In this document: positions 12,383-25,132 of the stretch, piece after piece | Layout of the letters: the number at the start of each line of letters is the position of its first letter | Numbering within the stretch: the stretch's first letter is position 1 | Source: Nyssa sinensis | Lineage: Eukaryota > Streptophyta > Magnoliopsida > Cornales > Nyssaceae | Assembly: GCA_008638375.1 (NCBI GenBank) | Contig: VIRR01000497.1 | Span: 36,822-100,821, forward strand | Reading direction: 5' to 3' | DNA length: 64,000 nucleotides | Notes under the pieces: model-generated | The model's input: only the letters and a program-made list of their open reading frames with translations | Databases searched by the model: none | Told to the model about the DNA's origin: nothing | Program-made: the position numbers and the translations under genes

Positions 12383-14624
12383 AATATTCTTTTTTATCTC
12401 AACATTCAACGGAATAGAGTTTAATGGCAAAAGATACTTCTCTCAAACTCAACACAGTCTTGTTATAATTATTTTAGGTCGACAACATAAATTATATTTC
12501 ATAATTTTATTTTATTTATGATTATTTTATTTATTAGGCCATATATTATAATTTCTTTTATTATCTTTTGTCTAATAGATATAATATTCTTTGTTGTGCA
12601 TTTAGTGACTTTGGATGTATATGGTGATAACATTTTAATTGATTTTTTTTTTAGTTTATCTTTCATAAGTGTTATTCTCACCATATCTTATAAATACATT
12701 CATTTTTAATTTTTTTTTTTTTATTATAGGACTGTGTTTGGTTCCACACTATACAAGAAGAACCTCATTCTATTTATATACGTGTTACATATATCTTATT
12801 CTATTACATATATAATTACATATATGTTATATGACTATTTAATTTTAATTAAAAAATAAAATTAAAAAACATATATATATATAATAGACTGTGATTATGA
12901 CGTACAAAGAAAATAAGAGAGAATTTCTCTAACCCGATATGTAGCCAAAACATGGTACTTTATATAGTTGGTAGGGAATGACAATCAGTCAAATGAGGAT
13001 AATGAGTTGAGATATAATTCAATTTTGTTTTTGTCCTTGTCTTTGATAGATAGGGTAATTTCCGGGAAGGGCAAGACGTGGAAAAAAAGAAAGAAGTTTG
13101 AAAAAAAGGAGGTTACTCTTAGAAGTTGTCGGCTCAAATTGTGTTTGGATATAACATTCTTTTAGTCATCTTCCCTAAAACCATTACCAATGAAGAAAAA
13201 AAAATTCTATAAAACAATCCTGGTTTTGAGCATCTTTTTATCCAAAGCTTGTACAAGTGTCTGTTTGGTTCAGCGATCAATTTTCTAGAATTTTTGATGT
13301 CTTACCTATTGTGGCATGAAATTACAAGTATTAACATGATGAGAAAGTCTCAAATATGGCTATGTGCATCTACCCAATTTGTGTTTTTATTTCTTGTTAC
13401 TAAGCAAATTTGTTTCTGTCATGTGGCTTAGAAAATAAATATATATATAAAAAAAAATATAGTAAAAAAGGAAAAGCAAAAGGGGGGGGGGGGGGAATGC
13501 ATCATAGAAACAGGTTAAACCATTCTTTGGTAGTATGTAAATTTACTTGGTTGTATGTATTTCCGTATTAACAATAATAGACATCTTACTTTAATTGTCT
13601 CATCTTTTTAAAAAGGTAAAATCCATTATTCTTGAAGCCCACCAACAATGAATCCGACACTTGGTGAGAAGATAGATTATTAAATAGAACAATTGAGATA
13701 AAACTTTCATTTTTAATCTTTGCACTTCTTTTTTTTTTCTCTCTCTATATATATACTGTATGTGAGAGAGAGAGAGAGAACGAGAGAGAGAGAGTGTCCA
13801 ATAGGGTTTTTGCAAAGAAGCAAATGAGAAAGTTCAAAGTCCACTACTGTCTCGGAAAAAGTTGCCAAAGACCTTGTTGGCTCAAAAAATCAAATGCCAA
13901 TGCCATATGCGGGCGGCCTTATCCAATCAACTTCCTCATCTTCTTCAGAAGGAAATGGCCAAATGGGTTGGTGAAAGTGAAGGAGATTCCCAACCTAAGT
14001 GCACCCACATGTGCTTCCATTCTCTGACAAAGCTTCTAACCCCACCAAACTTCCTTCTTCCCACTCCACCAACTACCCATTTTCTGAACTACAAATATTG
14101 AAAACAAAACTTTATCTGCCAACTTATGTTTGGTACCAGGGTTATGCAGTTGCAAGCCTAGAATGCAGTAACCACAAAAAGGAACTCAGTTGCATGAGAC
14201 TCTTATATGCGATAAAGGATTAGATATATGCATTTTTATCCCGAACTTGAATCAGAGACATACAAGAATTCAACAGAAAGATATAAAAAAAATTGAAAAT
14301 AAAAAAAATTAAAAGAAACCCATGAAAGAGACAAATATTTGTGGGCACTAGTATAAAGAAGTTGCAATAAGTGTGAACAGGAAGGGAGATAATTATGCAG
14401 ATCATACTTGATCTAGGAATTTAATTCATTACAGGTTTACACCAATTTAGGTGTAATGAATTTCAATACTGCCTTCCATTTATTCCAAACTTTATTTTCC
14501 TAAATACTATAATTTGCTCAAAATAGGATAAATATGTACAAAGCGTGCCGGCAGGTGCAAGCTACCTCTCCCAACTTCATGGGGACTTTCAGCAAACAGA
14601 TCATATCTAACTTTCTCTCACCCT

Positions 14625-15450
14625 CTACCATCCAACAAATCCCAAGAAACTGAAACCAAAAATAAACAATAAAAAATCATTAGTTGAATTCTATTAAACA
14701 ATACAAAGTAGCAATCTTTAATATAATTCATGAAACTGTTTTTTTTTTCTGTGTTCGTTAGGAAGATTTGTTCTAAAACAATCTATGAAGAAAATGCAAA
14801 ATGGATTGTGCAATGACAGAGCTACCACCCATGATGTCTGGATGATGACCTACCAAGAAAATACACCAATGATTTCTATCCCAGATTTAACAAAACTTGC
14901 AGCAGTCATGGCTTAATTTATGGGTTTATATGTCTCATCATAGACATGATCATACACAAACAATGCCAAATTCCATATTTTTGGTGGGAGAGTAAATAAA
15001 ATAAAATTCAAATGCCAGATAGTCATTGAAAATTTTCAATTCTTCTCTCTCCCTTTGGAAAATTACATTTCTGGAAGGAGTTTATTCACCAATATCAATA
15101 TTTACAACTAGATAATCAGCATATTATATATATCCTTGTACCCAGATGGAGTCTACTGCATTTATACAACTTGAGGAAGCTCAAGTCGGTTACTTATTCA
15201 ATTGTGAAACGGAGAATATGAATGAATACATACATATAAAAAAAAAAAAGGAATTAGAATTGGAACCAACAAAATCCCAACAAACTGAAACGGAAGAACC
15301 AGAGGAGAATTAAGAGGGAAAAAGAGAAGGGAAGGGTAACCTGAGAGATCGAAGAGAGATGTGAGAAGAGAGAGCGTGGAAGAAGAAATTGGCACCGTGA
15401 AGGAACACGACGACGCCTGTGCACCCCAGAATAAAGAACTCCACCATCAT
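14625..15450 (-). CDS. 44-residue membrane microprotein, two exons
   Basis: Exon 1 15341-15450 and exon 2 14625-14649, joined by a GT-AG intron of 691 bp (CTCAG|GTTACC ... TTTCAG|TTTCTT). The splice completes a serine codon and the protein ends SLSFLGFVGW-stop. It reads MMVEFFILGCTGVVVFLHG, then ANFFFHALSSHISLRSL, then the short second exon. Residues 4-26 form one hydrophobic, probably membrane-spanning, segment; no signal cleavage site is obvious. I recall near-identical short hypothetical proteins in other plants, which is why I trust the splice, but I cannot name a family or function. Start chosen at the MM pair; an in-frame ATG at 15528 would add 26 residues of low-complexity sequence that looks like 5' UTR. 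A TTATATAA at 15488-15495 could be a TATA box. AATAAA-like signals on this strand near 14480-14503 suit the 3' end. Confidence 0.7.
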
Positions 15451-17199
15451 TGTCGTCCTCCTCTGCTCCTTTTCTTCTTGTTTTTGGTTATATAATGTGA
15501 GAAAAGCAGAGCGAGAAAAAAATTTCATAGAAGAAAATGGAATAGTGGGGCTTACGTCAACCACCATATTTCCACTCCCACGCTAGATATTCCCAAAGGG
15601 GCAATGTTGTCCTTCCAAATTGTTTTGAGAATACTAACATAAATTCGCGATCTGATTAATACGTATTTATTTTATGTGTAATTATAAGTGTATGTATTAC
15701 ACGTATTAATTAGATTGCATTTCTTTTTTTATTTTTAATCTCAAATGATACGAAGTGATGTGTCGTTATACAATAGAATATCAGTTACCGTGAGCTAAAA
15801 CCTTACAATCTAATTAACGTATGTAACTCATTTCTATGTGATATTAGCACGTGCAATTTCCAATCAAATTATAAGTTTTTATCTGTCGTGACTGATCGTA
15901 ATCTTACTCTTATACATTTTAATAAATTAATCACATGATTTAATACACATATTATTTGATTTGAAATACATACAAATCATTATGTTTTTTTAATATATAT
16001 CCTAAATTTTGCATTTTTAAATAATGTATGTATTAAATCATTTAATTAATATGTGATACAGATATACTGATATATCACTATCAAAGTATATAAGATAAAA
16101 ATTTGAAAATTACAACATTAAAGTTTTCCCTTTTCAAATTTTTTTCAATAATATGGCTTTTTGATGAGACAAGTCACATCACCTCGTTTATTTATTTTTT
16201 TCTCAATTAATTAATTGATTTAGTCACATCACCTTGTTTATTTTCTTTTTTGCAAATAATTAATTGATTTATTAATTAATTAACTCAATTTACAACAAAC
16301 TACCAAATTTTCTTTTTTCTCACAGGCTAATAAAAAAAAATTCACATAACCTTCTTTAAAAATCCTTTGGGACCTCTGAAACCTACATTGTTGCTATCTT
16401 TGTTAAGCCCAAATCTCCATTACCATTGCCACACCAGTTGCATAATCCTCATTCTTATGTGATTCTAGAGCTATAAATCTACTGAAACTTTGAACAACTA
16501 AAAGAAGAATCATCTTTTCAACAATAAGTTAATTTTATATACTTAATAATTTTTCATTTTTTTTTCTAAACTTATTTAAGAAATTCAAGTAAATCTAATG
16601 ATGCACAATACAAAATGAAGTATTATATCAACAAAAATCTAGAAATTTGTTAAATAATTGAATATACAGATTTTACAATTAGGATTAGAGAATGTCATTT
16701 GAATAAAGAGGTCCATTATTTGCATGTAATGTTAATTTCATTATGGATTGCTAATATGCATATGACAGTGGAGATTTAGAGGTCTAAAAGGGTTTTACCT
16801 ACTATCTTCAAAACCCTTTTTCTGAATTGTGATAATATATGAGAATTTGGGAAAATTTATTTACTACTCTAGTTCATTGTGAGATTTATACATTTTGCTA
16901 ATTTGACGAGCATTCATTGGTAATAAATATTAGCTTGGAATTTGAAGGGTTTCTTGTAAATTAAACTGATTAATAAATTAATTAGTTTCACCTAAGTTAG
17001 GTACCCCTAATTACAAATATATGTATTAATAATACGAGTTTAATATAAGAAATTTTAAAACTCAATTTATATAGCATGATTTATTGATAAAAATAATATA
17101 TCTTAGTGATAAAAAAAATTAATATATAAACGGGACAGAGTCAGTCAGGTGACCATCTTCCGACTTCGTTTATGAACACTCATACCCATCCCATTAGGA

Positions 17200-17385
17200 G
17201 TGAGTCAAATTGTCATCCTTAGTTATTCCTATTATCTCATGAATGTATTTATTTTTAATTCTATCTTTTTTTTTTGTCTTATTATATATCCATCTCAGTA
17301 TTCTCATTTCGACTACACTTATTTTATTGATATGTTATCTCTTAACTATCCAACATTATGTTCCATACAACATCGTTAGTTTAAT
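17200..17385 (-). pseudogene. Decayed RTE-type LINE reverse-transcriptase remnant
   Basis: Reverse-strand translation gives TMLYGT-stop-CWIVKR-stop-HINKI, then SVVEMRILRWIY, then KTKKKIELKIN. This matches the pattern 'LYGTECW..K..H..KM...EMRMLRWMCG.TR.DKIRN' typical of the C-terminal part of plant RTE-clade LINE polymerases. Several stops are present, so it is a relic. Confidence 0.6.
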
Positions 17386-18483
17386 AATTATGTTATAAAA
17401 TTTATCTTTCAATTTTAAAAATATATATTGATCACACAATACACCAAACACATTTCTCCACTAACTTATGCTATTTTATAATTTTATAAGTAACATTATC
17501 TTCAATTTTTCCTCTTTATATAAATGAATTTAGATAACAAAATTTTTCATTTTTTATTAATTCTTACTTTTCAATCTCCATTTGTATTTTTAATTTTATT
17601 AAAATTACACTCAAAATATTAAATTTTTTTCCCGCTTATTTTAAACTTTTTTAAATTCTTAAATTTCTCATTTACTATTTTTATGAAAAAATAAATGAAA
17701 AATGTTACTAACACTTGAGAAATTGGAAACTTTGGCACGTGAATCACGCACTGGCATGACCCAATTAGCTTGCAAAATATCGAATCTCGCCAATATTAAA
17801 AAGTGCTGCGCATAGTAAATAGATAATGAACTCCACGTCCTTCTAATCACCAATAATGCCACGTCACTTTTATTTTAAGAGACAAAATCTAATTAAATTT
17901 TAATGTGATTAATTTGTAAAAAAAATGATAAACACTTTGATTAAGTACTGACTTTATAATCCAACTTGATACATGAAATACTCTTAATTATATTGTATTT
18001 ATTCAAATTTATCTAGTATTTTAAGTTTCTTTATAATTCATTTCAAATTGTTGAAACTTAAACTAAATTATACGATCTTATTGCTTAATTAAAATATTCA
18101 AACTATATATTTCTAAACATATTTTGAATAACTTAAAATTTTCTAAACATATTTTATTGACCTTTTAAAATTACACCAAAATGAAATGTTAAGTTTTTAA
18201 TTCAATTTTTCTAATTTTAAAATTTTATCTATACTAATTTAATTTTTTTTCATATTAATGTCTAATAAAATAACAAGCAATTTTTTTATATTTAACAATA
18301 GTTTAATTTTTTAAAATAACATGTATTTGTATGAAATGATCTTACGAAAATAAGAGTTATGTGAAAGCTTAAATCAGTTAAATTAAATGTATTAGGTTGA
18401 TTTGGGTTTCCATGTGAAGCACTCTCTCTATGCCCATTATGCTTTTATGAATTTTTTTTCTAAATCCTAGTAAGGTTATTTTT

Positions 18484-18843
18484 TTATTTAATTCGACACA
18501 TAAATTTTTATTTATTTATCAAATTCATATAAATTTTAAAATCGTATCTTCAATATATATTTTTAAGTCAATTTTTTAACGAAATCGCATCTTTAAGATG
18601 GGAGTTTAAAATCACATATTGAAGAAACTATTTTAAACCAATAACGATTTGAAACGACTTACACAAACTAGTAAAAATCTGAGATAACTCTCAAATCTTT
18701 GTTAGTTTAAAATTGTATCTTTAATATATGATTTCAAACTCACATCTTAAATATGTAATTTCATTAAAAATTTACCTTTGAAATTGAACTTGAATGTAAT
18801 AAATTAGTAAAAATCTATGTACGTGAGTCAGATTAAATCAAAC
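18484..18843. mobile_element. Foldback MITE-like inverted repeat
   Basis: The left arm (ATTTAATTCGACACATAAATTTTTATTTATTTATC, then AAATCGCATCTTTAAGATGGGAGTTTAAAATCACATATTGAAG in outline) is complementary over about 150 bp, with mismatches, to the right arm ending CTATGTACGTGAGTCAGATTAAAT. No coding sequence and no clear target duplication. Confidence 0.55.
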
Positions 18844-19587
18844 TCGAACCACATAGATTTGGTAAAAAATTCATGCTTTTATTGCACCAACTTTCATTAA
18901 CAAAGTGAAATATTCTAATGCCAACCGAATCCTATATAATTTAATTTTATATTCTAATAGCAAGCCCATTTTACCGGGTAGAACAAGAATCTGACATTAA
19001 AAATACGTTACTTCTCTACATTTAAAGGTCTGTATCGAGAGGGAGGTCCTTTCCGAGATAGCAAAGTCTTCTTATTCAAGTTTGAGACTTAGCACATGAC
19101 CACACACACCTAAGTAGAAATTCTTCCTCCTCGTGTACTTCAAAAAAAAAAGAGAAGAAAAAGGGTATTTGTATTGAATCCTGACCATTTGATCAAACAC
19201 CAGTTCAGAATGTCTTGGACATGACAAACAATCCATCAGATCAAGGGGTATCACTTCAACAAAGTTCATCACTAGTCAAATTGGGATGTGAATACAAAGC
19301 ATATAAGACTGATTTTGATTTTGCAACCACAGTTAATTTGTAATCTGTATGACAAGATTTTCCCAGTAAATGGAACTTCAAACTTCTCACAAGAAGTAAC
19401 TTGCTTACCAATCTGTAAGGTTCCTACTCTTTTAGACAACTTGATGTTTTACCATGTCCATCTCGATGTCCCAACTAATCAGTCCAGAACAAAAAGAAAA
19501 GTTCTGTAATTTAAGTATCAAATCAAGCAAGTATATGAACATCAGATCAATGTGTTAAAATGTATGTTTATAACTAGATTAAACAAA

Positions 19588-19797
19588 CCCCAAGGGCTTA
19601 GCCGAGATGGTAACCGACTCTGAGGTAGGTGCTCGACACACCGAACTTTCAAATTCAAATCCCATCAAAGGCAATAACCAGTTGGGAACACCCATGGGCT
19701 CCCATAAGAGCATCCCAAAAGCTCTCCAGTTTATAACCTGGTCGCGCAACCCAGAAATTGCAGTTGGTAAGAGCAGTTCTGGGTTACCCAAAAAAAT
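19588..19797 (+). mobile_element. tRNA-derived SINE with perfect 15-bp target duplication
   Basis: Flanked by ACTAGATTAAACAAA at 19573-19587 and 19798-19812. Inside, GGGCTTAGCCGAGATGGTAA fits a pol III box A and AAATTCAAATCCC a box B, spaced as in a tRNA-related promoter; the element ends TACCCAAAAAAAT, a short A-rich tail. About 210 bp. The exact duplication implies a relatively recent insertion downstream of Di19. Confidence 0.85.
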
Positions 19798-20623
19798 ACT
19801 AGATTAAACAAATAAACATGAATTCTTTTATTACCCTCAATCATTGTTCAACCTCGGCAAATATTTTTTTCTTCAAAAACTCTAAAATTCAAAATTATTT
19901 TGTCACCTAATATGCCTTAATTTGAAGCTTGTCATAGAAATCATACAATTGTTTGTGGACCCACTGTCCAAATAAAATTTATTTCTTGAAAAAAAAAAAG
20001 GATAGCAAGACTGACTGACTGACTAATATGACCTCCTTTTTGCCTTTGCTTCTTTTTTGTTTCAACAAATAAAACAGCAATAAATGAAACGAAGGGAAAC
20101 AAAAGAACAATAGGAAAACACACTTGAACTCTACCTGCATCATAGAACTTGAAGCAGCTTGTGTTTTGGCCGCCCCAACAAAGAGGAGAAGGAAAAAAAA
20201 CACATTTCTATTTCCAAATCATAAATTCTTTCAGAGTTATTGTTCAACAAAATGTGGATTCCAGATTTTTCTCTCCTTTAATGGTAACCAACCAGACCAC
20301 AAGATTCCATCCATTGCTTTGCTTTCAAAGGGTATATAGCTTGCAATATAACAACTATGCCATAAGCTTTTTTGCCCCCCATAAACAAGAAAATCATCTT
20401 TTCTTGAGAAACTAGTACAGCTTTGGTGGAGAGAAGCTCTAAAAGATGGATTTTATGATTAAGCACTCACTAGTGCTGCTTCAATAAAAAAACAGCCAAA
20501 TGAGGCATGCATTGGGTTGTTGAACAATGTGAAACCATTAAAACCCCACCCAAAATTGCCCCTTTATCAGAATTTCTGCGTAACTCAATTTAAACATTAT
20601 ATTGTAATAACTTACTGCTTCCA

Positions 20624-23600
20624 CTACTCGCTTAACAGAGTTGAGGTGAGCAGGTCTTGAATGAAAGCAGCTCTTCCAGCAGCCTGTCTCATCCTTTTTT
20701 GCCTCTCTTCGTAACTTAAGGACGGATCAAAACTGCAAAGTGGGGAGAGAGAGAGAGAGAAGTAAGATTTAAAGGGCAGTGTTTACAGGAGCTCAGGTAA
20801 TCAAATATGACTGGCAAGTGCTTCAACATGAGTAGTAGTAACTCAATTGGTTCCATGATATATCAAATACCATGTGCCCCAACATGCATGAAAACAATGA
20901 TCTTGTCTAAAAATGTTTTGGAGCAGATACTTCAAGTATGCAGAATCTCTAAATGATTGCTGATGGACTCAAGGCTATCAGAATACAATATTTTTTTAAT
21001 TAATGTAAGCAGCATGGAATGAGTTGGAATAGGGAACTACCAATAATCAATTAATAAAGTACTTTTACTAATATTTGCCAAGTAAAATCAGAATCATAAA
21101 AAGAGAGGATAAACTATGAATCTATGATGCAAATTTCCCTTTAAAGATCATTAAACTCACATCTTTCAGTTGACTACATCCTCAATCACAGGCATCGCCC
21201 TTGCAGGCTTGTACTATTATGGCCAGGAATGTTGCCTATTATTATTATTATCATTTATTTATTGATAAGTAGGAATGTTGCCTATTATATCCTTTCATCA
21301 TCTGGTATAATCTTTTTCAATGGCAGAGCCACATGTATCCCACAGGGGGCAATGGCCCCCCCAAACTTTTAAAAAATTAGTTTTTTACCCCTAATTTAAT
21401 AAGAATTTTGTAAAAAAATTAGAATTTGCCCTCCTAAAATCTTTATATCTTCACTAAAAATCTCCTTAAATTTTAAATTTTGATTTTTTGCCCCCCTAAA
21501 GTCCATAGTCTAGATCCACCCCTAGATTTAAATCACGGTCGCGGTCGTGGTGTAACAGTATCGGGAGTATTGGGTCATTCATAACAGAATCGAAAACCGT
21601 AACTATGAATTTTTTTCAAATACTAACAAATCTCATAAAAGTCATTGATACACATATCTTGATTACAATCATCACATTTTAATCTTTTTTACTATTAATT
21701 TTTAATTTTCTAACACCTAAAAAGATTTTTTTTATATAAATAACACTTAAGAAGATATTTTAAAGTTAAATTAATAAGAAATATCATTTAATTTGAGTGG
21801 CATTACAAAGAATAATATAAAAAATAATTATAAGCATGAAAATCAATTCAATTGATTAATTATGGAATAAAAAAAAAATTAAAAATTTTGAGGCCAAGAG
21901 GTCTTTTCGAGTTTGTATTGACCCGAATGTTTTGGTAACCTATTTCAAATTTTTTTGGATTATTTTGTTAAGTATCTCTCTTGTATATAAATGTTGTAAA
22001 AATGAAAATAATAAGAATTTTGTAGAAAAAAAAAAAAACAAAAATAAAAAAATTGAAAAAAAAAAAAAAACATAAAATAGATGTAACAGTCTCATGACGG
22101 TTCTGTAACGGCCTGTAATGGTATCGATATATCAGTCAATATCAGTATTAGAGAGTCAAAAAATCGATACGTAACGTAACGGCCGTTATTTAATACGATG
22201 GATCCACTACTGATCTTTTTTTTGATAGGTAAGTGGCCCCTGAGATGGGAGCTAAACCTAAAGAAAATGGGTTGTATCTTGGGTGGAAACTATAAAGCAT
22301 AGATGTGGACAGAACACAACATGGTCATGTTTTTTTTTTTTTTTTTTTTTTCCAGTAAATGTAAATATATTATAAACAAAGAACCCGAGAGGCCTAGCCC
22401 ATGTAAATCTATTATAAACATGGACACATTGACATGTAGGAAAGTAGAATGTGGGCACAATGAGGACACAACAACAAAGAAATAGATTATCCGTATATAT
22501 ACAGGACAATTCTAACTCATAATACATAAATCTAATATTCTATGACTGCGCATGAAGCTTGTAACTTACAATCTAATTTAAATATGAACACACTAAGATG
22601 GGTCAGAGACGTGTCTAGGAGTGTCCAATAAATGTCAATGTCCGTCATGTGTCCAACATCGACACAACCCTTTAGAAGTGCCTCGCTTTTTCGTATGGCA
22701 ATAAAGGTTGTCCATAACCTCTATGCGCAACGTCTGCACAAGAGTATCATGTAATGCTGGGTGGAGAAACACCCTATGTAATGCTTGAGTGAAAACTAAA
22801 TAACTAATATAAAGCAAACAAATAAAGCATTAAGAAATGGATCAGAAGCAAAGGCTCTCTCTATCAAAAGAAAAATAAAAAGGAGGAAGAAGTAATTGAT
22901 CCATTACTTGGATTTCCATATATGTGGTGGTGGCACACTCTTTATAGAAATGTCCTCGGCAGTGGATACCACTGATTTTGAAATTTCTTCCGCTTCAGAT
23001 GCAGGGAAGTTCAAAACAAGGGATGAAAGGAATGGATCACTGACTACACTAGATGAATTTGCATTGTTTGACCGATATCCTCCACCTCCTAGAAGCACCT
23101 GCAGATGTGCCTCACGAAGATCCCTACCCAGGAGAGACAGTGCCTGACTGCTGGGAATTGCAACTCTACGTAATTTACGTCGTCTCTGCAAGTAATCTTC
23201 AGTTAAAGAAAACTTCAACAGGAATCAAACAAGGTCACAAGGTGAGCATACTGTTTAAAGCTGCTTCACAGGAAAATACACAGTAATGATACATCCATTT
23301 CAAAGGATATCTTGAATAAGTGTCCATGTTGCAGTGTGATATGACTTAACATTTCCCTTGTAACTTTAACAGAGCAAATGGGACAAACCTGCAAAATAAG
23401 TGCATGTACTCTGAGAGTTCTGCAACAAGAAATTGGTTCACGTTTACTGCTATTAGTCAATCTTAGGACAACAAATAAAAAAACCACAATGAAAAGGCAA
23501 GAAGTTATTCACTTTTCTTTATTCTCAACCCCCCCCCAAAATCCCCTCCCCTTTTTCAGGGTAATAATTGATTCTCTTTTGACCATCTTGACCCAATCAG

Positions 23601-24543
23601 ACTGATAAATGAACAACATACAATATGAATTGTCTTAATCAATGTTTAACCGTTTAAATATCAAAAGGCCTATATACCTTGGAGGTGTTGAAGATGTCAT
23701 TCTTAAGTGATAAAGCCATTTCCCTTCATGTCACTATGTTCGCCCATTTATTTGGGTACAAAGAAAGAGAGAAAAAAAAAGGCCACAAGCATGCAATGAC
23801 TATGAGCTTGGAAAAGACAAGATGAAAAGGGAAGAATGTGGTCAACTTAAAGTGTTTGCCTGTGAAGATGTTGGAACCAAAAGCAGACCATGTAATAAGA
23901 AGAGCTGACAATCCATTGTTCCTCCCTATAAGGCATACAAGAGTGAAAAGGGAACTAAGGGAATTTCGTCAGGCAACTCGGGCAACCATCACTAAGAAGT
24001 GAAGGCTGAGAGCTGTTGCATGTCCAATATCCAGTAAGCAAGCAACGGGATAAGACAATGAAGGAGTTGCCCACTATGGACAGAAAATTGTGCTTCTTTG
24101 CACATGTTGCAGGTTCCAAACTCCAGAATTTGAATATTTGAATCATTACCCGATGCATATACCAATCTTACCTTAGGAAGTGTAATAAAATAGGTAATAT
24201 TCCAGATAGTGGTGTGCCTACAATGCTCCATTATCTCTTGGTATGTCTCCCTGTAAAGATTCGAAAATTTGGGATAAAATTTTTTTTTATTATTAGAACA
24301 CTGCGAATGTCCTAAATTTCTAATTAATTTAATTTTGAAAAAAAAAAAAATAAATAAATAAATAAATAATAAAAATGACATAAGACGCGAACGGACACCC
24401 AGAGACGTCAAAACAAATAATACTGATATTGAGCCAGCTTTATACCAACTTTATTTACATTCAAAATTAATATATGAAAAAAAAAAAATAAAATAAAAAA
24501 TAAAAATGTGTAATAGTATACATAAATAAAATATAAAGTATGG

Positions 24544-24579
<36 letters not shown>

Positions 24580-25090
24580 GTGTGGTGGAAAATGAATAAA
24601 AGAAAAAGAAAAGAGAAAAGAGAAAGGAAGAGAAAAGGGGCGTGCAAGTCTCGGCTGAGGTCGCGTGAAGAACAGGGGAGGAAGAAAAGAAAAGAGAGAA
24701 AAAGAGAAAGGGGGAAAAGAGAGAGGGAAGAAGAGAGAAGAAGAGGCGGCGGTGGTCGCGAGAGTGAAATGGACGGGGCTGCGGACGGCGGTGGTCGCGA
24801 GGGGGGAGATCTGGTCGACGGCCATCGCGTCTCGCGTGTCCACGCTCGCGTCGGAGTGCGACGGGTCTGCGACGGATTTGCGACGGATTTGCGACGGCTT
24901 GGCGATGGATTTTGGGACTTCCAGAGGTGGCGAAGCAGTGTATTGTGTATTGGAAGTAGCCACGGTTGTGGTGTATGGCAGTTCGGGAAGAAGAAGGAGG
25001 AGTAACGGCAGTACGGTTGGGCTTCGAAGCCGAGATCCTTGCGGCTAAATCAGTCCGTTGGGTTGTTTGAATCTAGTAGCAGTGCAGAGG

Positions 25091-25132
<42 letters not shown>

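Larger units (their letters stand above)
9465..14420. other. Gene-free stretch downstream of the NSL1-like gene
   Basis: The first few hundred bases after the TGA at 9462-9464 are presumably 3' UTR. Beyond that I see only AT-rich intergenic DNA with the repeats listed separately, homopolymer runs (14 G at about 13481-13494) and a GA microsatellite at about 13764-13794. Pyrimidine-rich, MYB AC-element-like words (CCCCACCAAAC, CCACCAACTACCC) cluster near 14038-14080 but no gene follows them. Confidence 0.5.
15600..20240. other. AT-rich intergenic region without genes
   Basis: Between the microprotein gene and Di19. Contains a decayed LINE, a foldback MITE and a SINE (listed separately). No conserved coding exon is recognisable; the remaining sequence is very AT-rich and repeat-like. 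Confidence 0.6.
20733..22907 (-). other. Di19 intron 4 with several TE fragments
   Basis: GT-AG intron of 2175 bp (AA|GTAATG ... TTTGCAG|TTTTGATCC). It holds a 28-bp insert between 18-bp repeats (21225-21288), a fragment of a dispersed element with gggggcaatggcccccc and long A runs (about 21320-21530; a relative lies near 62600-62700), a region with TAACGTAACGGCCGTTA near 22160, and a LINE/SINE tail TTTTTTTTGATAGGTAAG near 22210. Confidence 0.7.

Noticed and set aside
23955..24411. Reverse-strand open frame next to the LARD (LVYASGNDSNIQILEFGTC) as an extra Di19 exon or captured gene
   Set aside because: Di19 exons 2 and 3 join in frame without it and it matches no family I know.
24580..25048. 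Overlapping 127- and 141-codon open frames in the LTR, repeated exactly at 31717-32185
   Set aside because: They are translations of the purine tract and GC repeats (Lys/Arg/Glu runs); identical copies reflect LTR identity, not coding constraint.
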